DNA of 64,000 nucleotides from Bradyrhizobium sp. WSM3983 (lineage in GTDB: Bacteria; Pseudomonadota; Alphaproteobacteria; Rhizobiales; Xanthobacteraceae): assembly GCF_000473045.1 (NCBI RefSeq), contig NZ_AXAY01000001.1, forward strand, positions 516,931 to 580,930. Direction: 5' to 3'. Shown one piece after another: positions 16,518-27,537 of this stretch. The position numbers and the translations under genes were made by a program. Each line of letters opens with the position of its first letter. The stretch's first letter is position 1. The notes under the pieces were generated by a model. The model saw only the letters and a program-made list of their open reading frames with translations. It did no database searches and was not told the origin of the DNA.

Positions 16518-17621
16518 ATGAGCCGTTCGACCAAACTGTTTGAGACCTACAAGCTCGGCCCGATCACGCTGGCGAACCGCCTGGTGATGGCGCCGCTGAC
16601 GCGCAACCGCGCGGCGCCCGGCACCTTCGTCCCCTCGCCGCTCGCCGCCGACTATTACGGCCAGCGCGCTTCCGCAGGCCTGCTGATCACCGAAGCGAGC
16701 CAGGTCTCGCAGCAGGGCCAGGGCTACCAGGACACTCCCGGCATCTATTCGAAAGACCAGGTCGCCGGCTGGCGCAAGGTCACCGACAAGGTGCATGAGC
16801 GCGGCGGCAAGATCTTCATCCAGCTCTGGCACGTCGGCCGCATCTCGCATGTCGATCTCCAGGCCAATGGCGCAGCCCCGGTGGCGCCGAGCGCGATCCG
16901 CGCCAAGGGCAAGACTTTTGTGAACGGCACCTTCGCCGACGTCTCCGAGCCCCGCGCGCTCGAGCTTTCCGAAATTCCGGGCATCATCGACGACTTCAAG
17001 CGCGCGACCAGCAATGCGCTCGAAGCCGGCTTTGACGGCGTCGAAATTCATGGCGCCAACGGCTATTTGCTTGAGCAATTTGCCAAGGACGGCACGAACA
17101 AGCGCACCGACGCCTATGGCGGCTCCATCGAGAACCGCGCCAAGCTGATGCTGGACATCTCCAAGGCCGTCGTGACCGAGGCCGGCGCCGACCGTACCGG
17201 CATCCGGATCTCGCCGGTGACCCCGGCCAACGATATCTCGGACTCCAACCCGCAAGCCTTGTACGACCATATTGTCGACGGCCTCAGCGCGCTGAAGCTG
17301 GTCTATCTCCACGTCGTCGAAGGCGCCACCGGCGGCCCGCGCGACATCGCGCCATTCAACTACGCGAGCCTGCGCAAGCGCTTCTCCGGCGCCTACATGG
17401 CCAACAACGGCTACGACTTCGACCTTGCGACCAAGGTGCTCGACGCAGGCGCGGCCGATCTCATCGCGTTCGGAAAGCCGTTCATCTCCAACCCCGACCT
17501 CGTCGAGCGGCTGAAGAAGGGCGCGACGCTGAACGATTGGGACAAGAACACCTTCTACGGCGGCGGCGCGAAGGGGTATACGGATTACCCGACGCTGGAG
17601 GCGGCGGAGGCGGCGGAGTAA
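16518..17621 (+). CDS. Old Yellow Enzyme family alkene reductase
   Basis: A 367-residue FMN-dependent flavoenzyme that reduces the activated C=C bond of enals, enones, maleimides or nitro compounds with NAD(P)H. Family marks are the N-terminal NRLVMAPLTRNRA strand (residues 20-32), QLWHVGRISH (102-111), and HGANGYL at 178-184, where His178 and Asn181 bind the substrate carbonyl and Tyr183 donates the proton. The length matches NemA/xenobiotic reductases. The start at ATG 16518 (MSRSTKLF) lies before the first strand. It is a single gene, convergent with the glycerol operon across a repeat and terminator. Its natural substrate is unknown. Confidence 0.92.
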   Translation: MSRSTKLFETYKLGPITLANRLVMAPLTRNRAAPGTFVPSPLAADYYGQRASAGLLITEASQVSQQGQGYQDTPGIYSKDQVAGWRKVTDKVHERGGKIFIQLWHVGRISHVDLQANGAAPVAPSAIRAKGKTFVNGTFADVSEPRALELSEIPGIIDDFKRATSNALEAGFDGVEIHGANGYLLEQFAKDGTNKRTDAYGGSIENRAKLMLDISKAVVTEAGADRTGIRISPVTPANDISDSNPQALYDHIVDGLSALKLVYLHVVEGATGGPRDIAPFNYASLRKRFSGAYMANNGYDFDLATKVLDAGAADLIAFGKPFISNPDLVERLKKGATLNDWDKNTFYGGGAKGYTDYPTLEAAEAAE

Positions 17622-17639
17622 GGGGCCATCCGCACGACG

Positions 17640-17765
17640 GCTGTCATGCCCCGCGAAGGCGGGGCATCCAGTACGCCGCGGCTTCTCGGTTCAATCACGA
17701 CCGTCTCGGAGCACTGGATTGCCCGCCCCAGTGCGCAACTGCGCACAAGGCGGGCAATGGCAGCG
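17640..17765. repeat. Intergenic palindromic repeat region
   Basis: TGCCCCGC and GCGGGGCA pair at 17647-17666. Further along, TTGCCCGCC is matched by GGCGGGCAA, and TGCGCAACTGCGCA is a smaller palindrome. The block has no coding potential and sits between two convergent genes. Confidence 0.75.
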
Positions 17766-17803
17766 AGTGTGTGAAACGCACTCGCGCCACAAGCACCAAG
17801 ACA

Positions 17804-17829
17804 AAAGGCCGGGATCGCTCCCGGCCTTT
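17804..17829 (-). terminator. Intrinsic terminator of the glycerol operon
   Basis: AAAGGCCGGGA and TCCCGGCCTTT form an 11-bp stem with a 4-nt loop. On the minus strand it lies about 30 nt after the glpV stop and continues into TTTTGTCTT. It may also stop transcripts from the convergent Old Yellow Enzyme gene. Confidence 0.87.
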
Positions 17830-17860
17830 CGTCGTTGCGGATGGCGTGGGCTGGTGCGCC

Positions 17861-19657
17861 TTACTGCAGCGAGGCGCGCTTGGGCGGGGTGGCCGGCCAC
17901 GACTTGATCAGGGTGTCGTAGTCGACCGTTTCGCCCTTCGGCTTCTCGTTGGCGAGCTTGCGCTGCGGCGCGATGGTGCCGTCCTTCTGGGCCTTGGCGA
18001 ACCAGAACTCAGCCGACTCCTTCTTGTGCAGCTTCGGACCGCAGGCGCCCTGCACACCGGACTTCTCGATACGCTCCATGACGGAGTCCTGCGCGGCGGC
18101 AAGAGCATCCATCGCGGCTTGCGGCGTCTTCGTACCGGACGACGCATCGCCGATGTTCTGCCACCACAGCTGCGCGAGCTTCGGATAGTCAGGCACGTTG
18201 TTGCCGGTCGGGGTCCACTGCACGCGCGCGGGCGAACGGTAGAACTCGATCAGGCCGCCGAGCTTCGGCGCACGCTCGGTGAACGACTTGTCCCAGATGT
18301 CGGATTCACGGATGAAGGTGAGACCGACATGGCTCTTCTTCAGCGACACCGTCTTGGAGACGATGAACTGGAGATAGAGCCAGGCAGCCTTGCGGCGATC
18401 CGCCGGGGTCGACTTCAGAAGCGTGAGCGAGCCCGCGTCCTGGTAGCCGAGCTTCATGCCTTCCTTCCAGTAAGCGCCATGCGGCGACGGAGCCATACGC
18501 CACTTCGGCGTACCGTCCGCGTTCATCACGGCGATGCCCGGCTTCACCATGTCGGCGGTGAAGGCGGTGTACCAGAACATCTGCTGGGCGATGTTGCCCT
18601 GCGCCGGGACCGGACCCGACTCAGAGAAGGTCATGCCCTGCGCCTGCGGCGGAGCGTACTTCTTCATCCACTCGAGATACTTGGTGATCGAGTAGACCGC
18701 CGCGGGACCGTTGGTGTCGCCACCACGCTCGATCGACGAACCGACCGGGCGGCAGCCTTCCATGCGGATGCCCCACTCGTCGACCGGCAGGCCGTTCGGA
18801 ATGCCCTTGTCACCGTTGCCGGCCATCGAGAGCCAGGCGTCGGTGAAACGCCATCCGAGCGAGGGGTCCTTCTTGCCATAGTCCATATGGCCGTAGACCT
18901 TGACGCCGTTGATCTCCTTGATGTCGTTGGTGAAGAACTCGGCGATGTCTTCATACGCGGACCAGTTGACGGGCACGCCGAGATCGTAGCCATACTTGGC
19001 CTTGAACTTGGCCTTGTAGTCCGGGTTGGTGAACCAGTCGTACCGGAACCAGTAAAGGTTCGCGAACTGCTGGTCGGGCAGCTGGTAGAGCTTGCCATCC
19101 GGCGCCGTGCCGAACGACTTGCCGATGAAGTCGTTGACGTCGAGCTGGGGATCGGTGACGTCCTTGCCCTCGCCGGTCATGTAGTCCGACAGCACGATGG
19201 TCTGGCCGTAGCGGAAGTGCGTGCCGATCAGGTCGGAATCGTTGATCCAGCCGTCATAGACATTCTTGCCGGACTGCATCTGGGTCTGCAGCTTCTCGAC
19301 GACGTCACCTTCCTGGATGATGTCGTGCTTGAGCTTGATGCCGGTCAGCTCGGTGAACGCCTTGGCGAGCGTCTGCGACTCATATTCGTGGGTCGCGATG
19401 GTCTCGGAGACGACGTTGATCTCCATGCCCTTGAAGGGCTCGGCGGCCTTGGCGAACCACTCCAGCTCCTTCTTCTGGTCGTCCTTCGAAATGGTCGAAG
19501 GCTGGAATTCCGCGATCCACTTCTGGATCGTGGCATCATCCGCGGCGCGGACCGGCGCCGAGGCAGCGAACGCGGTGGCGAGAATGGCCGCGGCGCTCGA
19601 TACGGTCAGAAAACTGATCTTGGTCAATGGACCTTTCCTTCTCCTAAACTGTCGCAT
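17861..19657 (-). CDS. glpV: Glycerol ABC transporter, substrate-binding protein
   Basis: A 598-residue periplasmic binding protein, large for its class. A signal peptide begins MRQFRRRKGPLTK and is cleaved near SAPVRAADD (about residue 38). The mature part has family-1 binding-protein features: EGDVVEKLQTQMQSGKNVYDGWI, then PDQQFANLYWFRYDWF, and a C-terminal EIEKSGVQGACGPK-type segment. A GGAGG ribosome site lies 7 nt before the ATG at 19657. It is the last gene of the glpDSTPQUV operon and captures the substrate in the periplasm for the GlpPQ channel. The assignment rests on the operon context with glpD and on the family order, since sequence alone would only say sugar/polyol binding. Confidence 0.87.
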   Translation of the reverse strand: MRQFRRRKGPLTKISFLTVSSAAAILATAFAASAPVRAADDATIQKWIAEFQPSTISKDDQKKELEWFAKAAEPFKGMEINVVSETIATHEYESQTLAKAFTELTGIKLKHDIIQEGDVVEKLQTQMQSGKNVYDGWINDSDLIGTHFRYGQTIVLSDYMTGEGKDVTDPQLDVNDFIGKSFGTAPDGKLYQLPDQQFANLYWFRYDWFTNPDYKAKFKAKYGYDLGVPVNWSAYEDIAEFFTNDIKEINGVKVYGHMDYGKKDPSLGWRFTDAWLSMAGNGDKGIPNGLPVDEWGIRMEGCRPVGSSIERGGDTNGPAAVYSITKYLEWMKKYAPPQAQGMTFSESGPVPAQGNIAQQMFWYTAFTADMVKPGIAVMNADGTPKWRMAPSPHGAYWKEGMKLGYQDAGSLTLLKSTPADRRKAAWLYLQFIVSKTVSLKKSHVGLTFIRESDIWDKSFTERAPKLGGLIEFYRSPARVQWTPTGNNVPDYPKLAQLWWQNIGDASSGTKTPQAAMDALAAAQDSVMERIEKSGVQGACGPKLHKKESAEFWFAKAQKDGTIAPQRKLANEKPKGETVDYDTLIKSWPATPPKRASLQ

Positions 19658-19733
19658 GTTGTTCCTCCGTTGCAGCGACAAACTTTTATACAGGCCCGGG
19701 TTGCCCCCGGATCTGGCCGTCCCTTCGCGAGCT

Positions 19734-20063
19734 TCAGACCGTGCGAAAAACAAGCACGGCCGTGACCAGCGAAATTCCACTTGCGAGCCACAGGCTCGAA
19801 ATCTCAATCCCGTCCTCGCCGAGCGGCAGCGAGGCGATCGGGTCGGTGCCGACGAGGCCGATCCACACGAGGTGGATGACGGCAGCCAAAATCAGCGAGA
19901 TGAACAGGCGATCGCCGCGCGTGGTCGGAATGCTGAGCACGCCGACACGCTCGGCTTCGGGATAGACTGCCGCGAGCCACGTCATCACCGCGAGCGTGCA
20001 GGCGAGCGCGACGAAGAAGATCGCCGTCGGCAGCGTCCATGCCATCCATGCGATGGATTCCAT
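19734..20063 (-). CDS. glpU: GlpU-type small membrane protein of the glycerol transporter (DUF2160)
   Basis: A 109-residue inner-membrane protein of the DUF2160 family with about three hydrophobic helices (AWTLPTAIFFVALACTLAV, ISLILAAVIHLVWIGLV and the C-terminal ISLVTAVLVF). It is found next to the permease and binding-protein genes of glycerol-type ABC systems, where its role is not established. I use ATG 20063 (MESIAWMAW) because GGGAGG lies 6 nt before it. A longer in-frame reading upstream runs into glpQ. The gene follows glpQ by 10 nt and precedes glpV by 76 nt. Confidence 0.83.
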   Translation of the reverse strand: MESIAWMAWTLPTAIFFVALACTLAVMTWLAAVYPEAERVGVLSIPTTRGDRLFISLILAAVIHLVWIGLVGTDPIASLPLGEDGIEISSLWLASGISLVTAVLVFRTV

Positions 20064-20073
20064 AAGCGCCTCC

Positions 20074-20879
20074 CTAAACTCTGCCGAGCGCAAAGCCGCG
20101 CGCGATGTAGTTGCGGACGAACCAGATCACCAGCGCACCCGGAATGATGGTGAGCACGCCGGCGGCCGCCAGCAAGCCCCAATCCATGCCGGCCGCCGAC
20201 ACCGTGCGGGTCATGATCGCCGCGATCGGCTTGGCCTGCACCGAGGTCAGGGTCCGCGCCAGCAGCAGCTCGACCCAGGAGAACATGAAGCAGAAGAAGG
20301 CGGCGACGCCGATGCCGCTCGCGATCAGCGGCACCAGGATCCGTATGAAGAAGCGCGGGAAGGAATAGCCGTCGAGGAAGGCAGTCTCGTCGATCTCGCG
20401 CGGCACGCCGGAGACGAAGCCCTCGAGGATCCACACCGCCAAGGGCACGTTGAAGATGCAGTGCGCCAGCGCAACCGCCCATGGCGTATCGAACAAGCCG
20501 ATCGCCGAATAGAGGTTGAAGAACGGCAGCGCGTAGACCGCTGCCGGCGCCATACGGTTCGACAGCAGCCAGAAGAACAGATGCTTGTCGCCGAGGAAGC
20601 GGTAGCGCGAGAACGCGTAGGCCGCCGGCAACGCCACCGAGATCGAGATGATGGTGTTGAGGATGACGTATTCCAGCGAGTTGATGTAGCCGGAATACCA
20701 GCTCTCGTCGGTGAAGATCCGCTTATAGTGCTGCAGCGTCGGCGCATGCGGCCACAGCGTCATCGTCGAGACGATCTCGGCGTTGGTCTTGAAGCTCATG
20801 TTGACGAGCCAGTAGATCGGCAACAGCAGGAAGATCAGGAACAGCGCCATGATGAGGCGGCGGCCGGGGATCGAGTGCA

Positions 20880-20880
<1 letters not shown>
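20074..20880 (-). CDS. glpQ: Glycerol ABC transporter permease
   Basis: A 268-residue inner-membrane permease with six predicted helices. The cytoplasmic EAA loop is VSGVPREIDETAFLDGYSFPRFFIRILVPL at about residues 160-190, which contacts the ATPase. It belongs to the MalG-like carbohydrate uptake group. The ATG at 20880 overlaps the glpP stop by one base (TGATG), so translation is coupled. Together with GlpP it forms the transmembrane channel. Confidence 0.9.
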
Positions 20881-21853
<973 letters not shown>

Positions 21854-21854
<1 letters not shown>

Positions 21855-22939
21855 CAGGCGGCTCCTTCCACCAGAAGGCTGTCCGCATAGACGTGGACAT
21901 GCGCCGGATCGAATTTCAGCCCGGCCGTGCCGTCGGAGCTGGTGAAGCCTGCCGGAGCCCGCGCCGCGAGCTTGGCGTCGCCAAGACGCGCACGCGCAAA
22001 ACGGATGCGGCCGAGATCGTCGATACGCTCGATCTTCGCGGTGAGCAGCCCCGCTGTGGGCGCGACGACCTCGACGAATTCCGGACGCACGCCGATCTCG
22101 ATCTTGGCGCCTGCCGGAAGATTGTCGTAAGCGCGGTTGAGCGCGATGACGTAGCCGCCGATCCGCGCCTCGCGCCCCCTCACTTCGGCCGGCAGGATGT
22201 TCATGCCAGGCGAGCCGATGAAATAGCCGACGAAGGTGTGGGCCGGCTTGTCGAACAGCTCGGCCGGCGTGCCGCTCTGCACCACGCGGCCGTCATGCAT
22301 GACGACGACGGTGTCGGCGAAGGTCAGCGCCTCGGTCTGATCGTGGGTGACGTAGATCATCGTGAGGTCGAGCTCGCGATGCAGCGCCTTCAGCTTGGAG
22401 CGAAGCTGCCATTTCAGCTCGGGATCGATCACCGTCAGCGGTTCGTCGAACAGCACGGCGGCAACATCGGAGCGGACCAGGCCGCGACCGAGCGAGATCT
22501 TCTGCTTGGCGTCGGCGGTGAGCCGCGTCGCCTTGCGGTTCAAATAGGGCTGAAGATCGAGCAGACGGCCGATCTCGGCGACGCGCTTGTCGATCTCGGC
22601 CTTCGGCACGCCACGGTTCTTCAGCGGAAACGCCAGGTTCTGCCCCACCGTCATGGTGTCGTAGATGACCGGAAACTGGAACACCTGGGCGATGTTGCGC
22701 TTCTGGGTTGACAGCGGTGTGATGTCCTTGTCGTCGAACAGGATTTTCCCCCGCGACGGCGTGATGATGCCGGAGATGACGTTGAGCAGCGTGGTCTTGC
22801 CGCAGCCGGACGGGCCGAGCAGCGCATAGGCGCCGCCCTGCCGCCAGGTCATGGTCACCGGCTTCAGCGCAAAGCTTTCCTGCGGCGCGTCATTGCCGCC
22901 GTAGGAATGGGCGAGATCGACGAGGTCAATGCGGGCCAT
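21854..22939 (-). CDS. glpT: Glycerol ABC transporter ATPase with a degenerate signature motif
   Basis: A 361-residue ATPase of the MalK/UgpC type. The Walker A loop GPSGCGKTT is at residues 42-50, Walker B AVLFDE at 161-166 and the switch His in VTHDQ at 199. The signature loop, normally LSGGQ, reads LTADAKQ at 140-146. Thus this subunit has intact nucleotide-binding residues but a poor signature. A C-terminal TOBE-like regulatory domain follows from about 240. The gene overlaps glpP and lies 12 nt after glpS. It should pair with GlpS, whose signature is canonical. Confidence 0.92.
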
Positions 22940-22951
22940 ATCGCACCTCCC

Positions 22952-24087
<1,136 letters not shown>

Positions 24088-24091
<4 letters not shown>

Positions 24092-25638
24092 GAGCGTCCT
24101 CCTGCTTCCAGCAGAGGACTTTGCGACACAATGTGGGTCCTGATCCAGTCGTCCAGGGCGGCAATTTCGTCGGCAGATAGCCGCAGGCCAAGCTTGGAAC
24201 GGCGCCAGACGATATCCTCGGCGGTCACCGCCCATTCGTTGGTCATCAGGTAGCGGACCTCGCGTTCGGTCAGAGTTGCGCCAAAGGCCTGGCCGAGATC
24301 GGCGGCCGATTTGGCGTCGCCGAGCAGCTTGATGGCGCGGGTGCCATAGGCGCGCGCGAGGCGTCGCGCATGCTCATGGCTCAGGAAGGGATAGCCGCGC
24401 TGGAGCTCGGCGATCAGGCCGTCGACCGCCGACACGTCCATGTCGCCGCCCGGCAGCGGCCATTTGCCGGTCCAGCCTTCGCGCGCTTTCGCACTGCGAA
24501 GATAGGGCGCGAGCCGCTCCAGCGCCTCTTCGGCGAGGCGGCGATAGGTCGTGATTTTGCCGCCATAGATCGACAGCAGCGGCGAACCGCCGGGCGTGTC
24601 GAGCTCGAACACGTAGTCGCGGGTCGCAGCCTTGGCCTCGCTGGCGCCGTCGTCATAAAGCGGCCGCACGCCGGAATACGTCCAGACCACGTCCTCTGAT
24701 GTCACCGGCTTGGCGAGATATTCGCTTGCGGCGGCGCAGAGATACTGGATCTCCTCCGCCGTGGCCTTCACCTTGGAGGGATCGCCGTCATAGTCGCGGT
24801 CGGTGGTGCCGATCAGCGTAAAATCGTCCTGATACGGGATGACGAAGATGATGCGGCCGTCGGCGTTCTGGAACATGTAGGCGCGGTCGTGGTCGTAGAG
24901 CTTCTTGACCACGATGTGCGAGCCCTGCACCAGGCGCACCTTTGCTTTGGCGTTGACGCCGGCACCGCGCCCGAGCACGTCCTCGACCCAGGGGCCGCCG
25001 GCATTGACCAGCGCGCGGGCCTGGATCGACGAACGCGCGCCGGTCAGCGTGTCGACCATGCTGACGGTCCAGATGCCGTCGGATTGCTTGATATCCGTCG
25101 CGCGGGTGCGGGTGCGAATCTCGGCACCCTTGTCGGCGGCGTCACGCGCATTGAGCACGACGAGACGGGCGTCATCGACGAAGCAGTCGGAATATTCGAA
25201 GGCGCGGCGATAGCGATTCGGGATTAGCGGACGGCCGACCTCATCGCGCCTGAGATCGAGCGAACGGGTCGCCGGCAGCAAATGACGGCCGCCGATGTGA
25301 TCATAGAGGAACAGGCCGAGGCGCAACAGCCAGGCCGGGCGCAGGCCGGCGTGATGCGGCAAAACGAAACGTAAGGGACGGATGATGTGGGGCGCGATGC
25401 CCCAGAGAATCTCGCGCTCGATCAGCGCCTCACGGACCAGCCGGAACTCGTAATATTCGAGATAGCGCAGGCCGCCATGCACCAACTTGGTCGACCAGGA
25501 CGACGTCCCGCTCGCCAGATCGTTCATTTCGCACAGGAAAACAGTATTCCCGCGGCCGACCGCGTCACGCGCGATGCCGCAACCGTTAACACCGCCTCCA
25601 ATGATGGCGAGGTCGAAAATCCGCTCCAACAGACGCAT
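24088..25638 (-). CDS. glpD: Glycerol-3-phosphate dehydrogenase (FAD, respiratory)
   Basis: A 516-residue flavoenzyme that oxidises glycerol-3-phosphate to dihydroxyacetone phosphate and passes electrons to ubiquinone at the inner membrane. The FAD-binding Rossmann motif is AIIGGGVNGCGIARD at residues 11-25, followed by SGTSSWSTKLVHGGLRYLE, a signature of the GlpD family. A C-terminal helical domain (DAO_C) includes RVEYLMTNEWAVTAEDIVWRR-type sequence. It heads the transporter operon, with a 4-nt overlap into glpS, so import and oxidation are co-expressed. A glycerol kinase is needed between the two steps but is not in the window. Confidence 0.95.
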
Positions 25639-25671
25639 CCCCCGGCGACCACTCGTTCCGTCGAGTGGGTA

Positions 25672-25740
25672 CTTTCGCTTTTGATTAGATCACACCGAAA
25701 AACGAAAGCAAGATGAAAGAGAGGCGAAAGGAAGCGAAAG
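25672..25740 (-). promoter_or_regulatory. Phased (C/T)GAAAG array upstream of glpD, candidate GlpR operator
   Basis: Hexamers (C/T)GAAAG start at 25703, 25714, 25725 and 25735, spaced 11, 11 and 10 bp, about one DNA turn. An inverted CTTTCG lies at 25672-25677. The array sits 34-100 bp upstream of the glpD start. DeoR-family repressors often use repeated short motifs, so binding by the GlpR encoded at 26598-27446 is a reasonable inference. Confidence 0.6.
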
Positions 25741-25861
25741 TGGAACTTTTTCTCCACCAGAATGACGCAGAAATTGGCAGACAGACGGGCGGATTCAAAG
25801 GCAATCGGCGTGATTGGACGGCATGTGGACCATGACCGAGCCAATGAGCCTGCTCGCGGCC

Positions 25862-25890
25862 TTGAATGTAGAAACATGCCTACATATACT
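25862..25890 (+). promoter_or_regulatory. Promoter and overlapping operator of the toxin-antitoxin pair
   Basis: A -35 box TTGAAT (25862-25867) and a -10 box TATACT (25885-25890) are separated by 17 bp. The palindrome ATGTAG-N8-CTACAT (25866-25885) fills the spacer. An antitoxin bound here would block RNA polymerase, the usual autoregulation of such modules. The -10 box ends 36 nt before the antitoxin start. Confidence 0.6.
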
Positions 25891-25925
25891 TGCCTGTGAC
25901 ACCGCCGCAACTGGGAGCGCAGACC

Positions 25926-26177
25926 ATGGTGACCACCCTCACCAGCCGAGAATTCAATCAGGACACCAGCGGCGCGAAAAAAGCTGCATCGCAAGGACCC
26001 GTCTTCATTACGGATCGCGGCCGCCCGGCCCATGTGCTGCTGACGATCGAAGATTATCTGCGCCTGAGCGGCGAACACATGAGCCTTGCCGAAGCTCTGG
26101 CGCAAGCAAGCGCGGACTTTGATTTCGATCCGCCTCGCGTGTCCGGCGGGGTCTTCAGGCCCGCCGATCTCGATTGA
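25926..26177 (+). CDS. Phd/YefM-type antitoxin
   Basis: An 83-residue antitoxin. The N-terminal Phd/YefM DNA-binding fold shows as TTLTSREFNQDTSGAKKAA, followed by the strand GPVFITDRGRPAHVLLTIEDY. The C-terminal tail (DFDPPRVSGGVFRPADLD) is the part expected to wrap around and inhibit the toxin. The start is ATG 25926. Its stop overlaps the toxin start (TGATG), so both proteins are made from one message. It would also repress its own promoter at 25862-25890. Confidence 0.9.
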   Translation: MVTTLTSREFNQDTSGAKKAASQGPVFITDRGRPAHVLLTIEDYLRLSGEHMSLAEALAQASADFDFDPPRVSGGVFRPADLD

Positions 26178-26593
26178 TGTTTCTACTGGATACCAATGTC
26201 ATTTCCGAACTCAGGCGACCGGATAAAGCCGATCGCAATGTCGTCGCTTGGGCCAATGCAGCTCCCGCGGCGAATTTCTTCATGTCTGTCATCTCGATTC
26301 TCGAGATTGAACTTGGCGCGCGTCTGATCGAACGCAGGGACGCTGCGCAAGGCGCTCTCTTGCGCGCGTGGATCGACGATCAAGTTCTGACTCGCTTCGA
26401 GGGGCGCATCCTGGCCATCGATACGGCCGTGGCACAGCGCTGTGCGCAACTTCACGTTCCCAATCCGCGGGCTGAACGCGACGCTCTCATCGCAGCGACG
26501 GCGCTTGTTCACGGATTGACGGTTGTCACGCGCAATGTCGGGGATTTCGAACCTGCGGGCGTGCCGCTGCTCAATCCGTGGGGCGCCGCCTGA
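26177..26593 (+). CDS. PIN-domain toxin (VapC/FitB type ribonuclease)
   Basis: A 138-residue PIN-domain ribonuclease, the toxin of a type II pair. The acidic active-site residues are visible: Asp5 in LLDTNVIS, Glu43/Glu45 in ILEIELG, Asp102 in ERDALIAATA and Asp123 in TRNVGDF. Such enzymes cut RNA, often tRNA or rRNA, when freed from antitoxin. Start is ATG 26177, sharing one base with the antitoxin stop. The pair lies on the strand opposite to the flanking glp genes, and its stop is 4 bp from the convergent glpR stop. Confidence 0.92.
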   Translation: MFLLDTNVISELRRPDKADRNVVAWANAAPAANFFMSVISILEIELGARLIERRDAAQGALLRAWIDDQVLTRFEGRILAIDTAVAQRCAQLHVPNPRAERDALIAATALVHGLTVVTRNVGDFEPAGVPLLNPWGAA

Positions 26594-26597
26594 GGCG

Positions 26598-27446
26598 CTA
26601 TCTCAGCCGCACCACCGGCCCGGCCTCGGGCGCGGCGTCCTGCGCTTCGGCCTGAGCATCATCGATATCTCCCGCCCCCTTCGGCATCGCTTCCACCACC
26701 TCGATGCCCTTGCTGTGGCAGATGGTGGCGAGGCGCTCGGGCAGCTCCTGATCGGTGACGAAGGTCTGGATCTGGCTGATATGGGCGATGCGGACCGGCG
26801 CGCTGCGACGAAGTTTTGTGGAATCAGCCACCAGCATGACGCTGCGGGCATTGGCGATGATGGCCTGCGCCACCTGCACCTCGCGATAGTCGAAGTCGAG
26901 CAGCGCGCCCTCCTCGTCGATCGCGGACGCACCGATGATGGCGTAATCGACCTTGAACTGGCCGATCAGCTGCGTCGCGGTCGAGCCGACCACGGCGCCG
27001 TCGGCGCGCCGCACGGTGCCGCCGGCGACCACCACCTCGATGCGGGGGTGACGGTAGAGCAGCATCGCGACGTTGAGATTGTTGGTAATGACGAGGAGAT
27101 CCTCGTGCGAGGTCAGCGCGCTCGCCACCTCCTCCGTCGTCGTGCCGATGTTGATGAAGAGCGAGCAGCCATTCGGGATCAAGGAGGCGGCGGCAGCGCC
27201 GATCGCCTTCTTCTCGTCGGCGGCGACGAACCGTCGCGCCTCGTAAGCGAGATTTTCGACGCCGGAGGCGATGATCGCGCCACCATGGACGCGGGTCAGG
27301 GAACGGCGCTCGCAGAGATCGTTGAGGTCCTTGCGGATGGTCTGCGCCGAGACTTCGAAGCGGCGTGCCAACTCCTCGACCATGACACGGCCCGAGGCGC
27401 GCGCGATGTTGAGAATTTCAGCCTGGCGGTGGGTCAATCCGGTCAC
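26598..27446 (-). CDS. glpR: DeoR family repressor, likely of glycerol use
   Basis: A 282-residue regulator. The DeoR winged helix is at residues 5-60 (ILNIARASGRVMVEELARRFEVSAQTIRKDL, then RVHGGA), and the C-terminal sugar-phosphate sensor domain has NIGTTTEEVASAL and VGSTATQLIGQF. Glycerol-3-phosphate is the likely effector, by family knowledge of GlpR. It lies upstream of the glpD-V operon on the same strand but is separated from it by the toxin-antitoxin pair. The tail beyond residue 255 is Ala/Asp-rich and probably disordered. The identity as GlpR relies on the neighbouring operon. Confidence 0.9.
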   Translation of the reverse strand: MTGLTHRQAEILNIARASGRVMVEELARRFEVSAQTIRKDLNDLCERRSLTRVHGGAIIASGVENLAYEARRFVAADEKKAIGAAAASLIPNGCSLFINIGTTTEEVASALTSHEDLLVITNNLNVAMLLYRHPRIEVVVAGGTVRRADGAVVGSTATQLIGQFKVDYAIIGASAIDEEGALLDFDYREVQVAQAIIANARSVMLVADSTKLRRSAPVRIAHISQIQTFVTDQELPERLATICHSKGIEVVEAMPKGAGDIDDAQAEAQDAAPEAGPVVRLR

Positions 27447-27537
27447 GACGACGGCCTCAAATCAGAATGCTGCATGGTGCGGCGGTTCGCGCGCGCGGTC
27501 AATGCGCGCGCCGATCACGGTTAATGGATGACGCCCC

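Noticed and set aside
17537..19765. A 742-codon plus-strand frame over the glpV region.
   Set aside because: It is antisense to the binding-protein gene, which has a signal peptide and fits the operon; the antisense product shows no domain.
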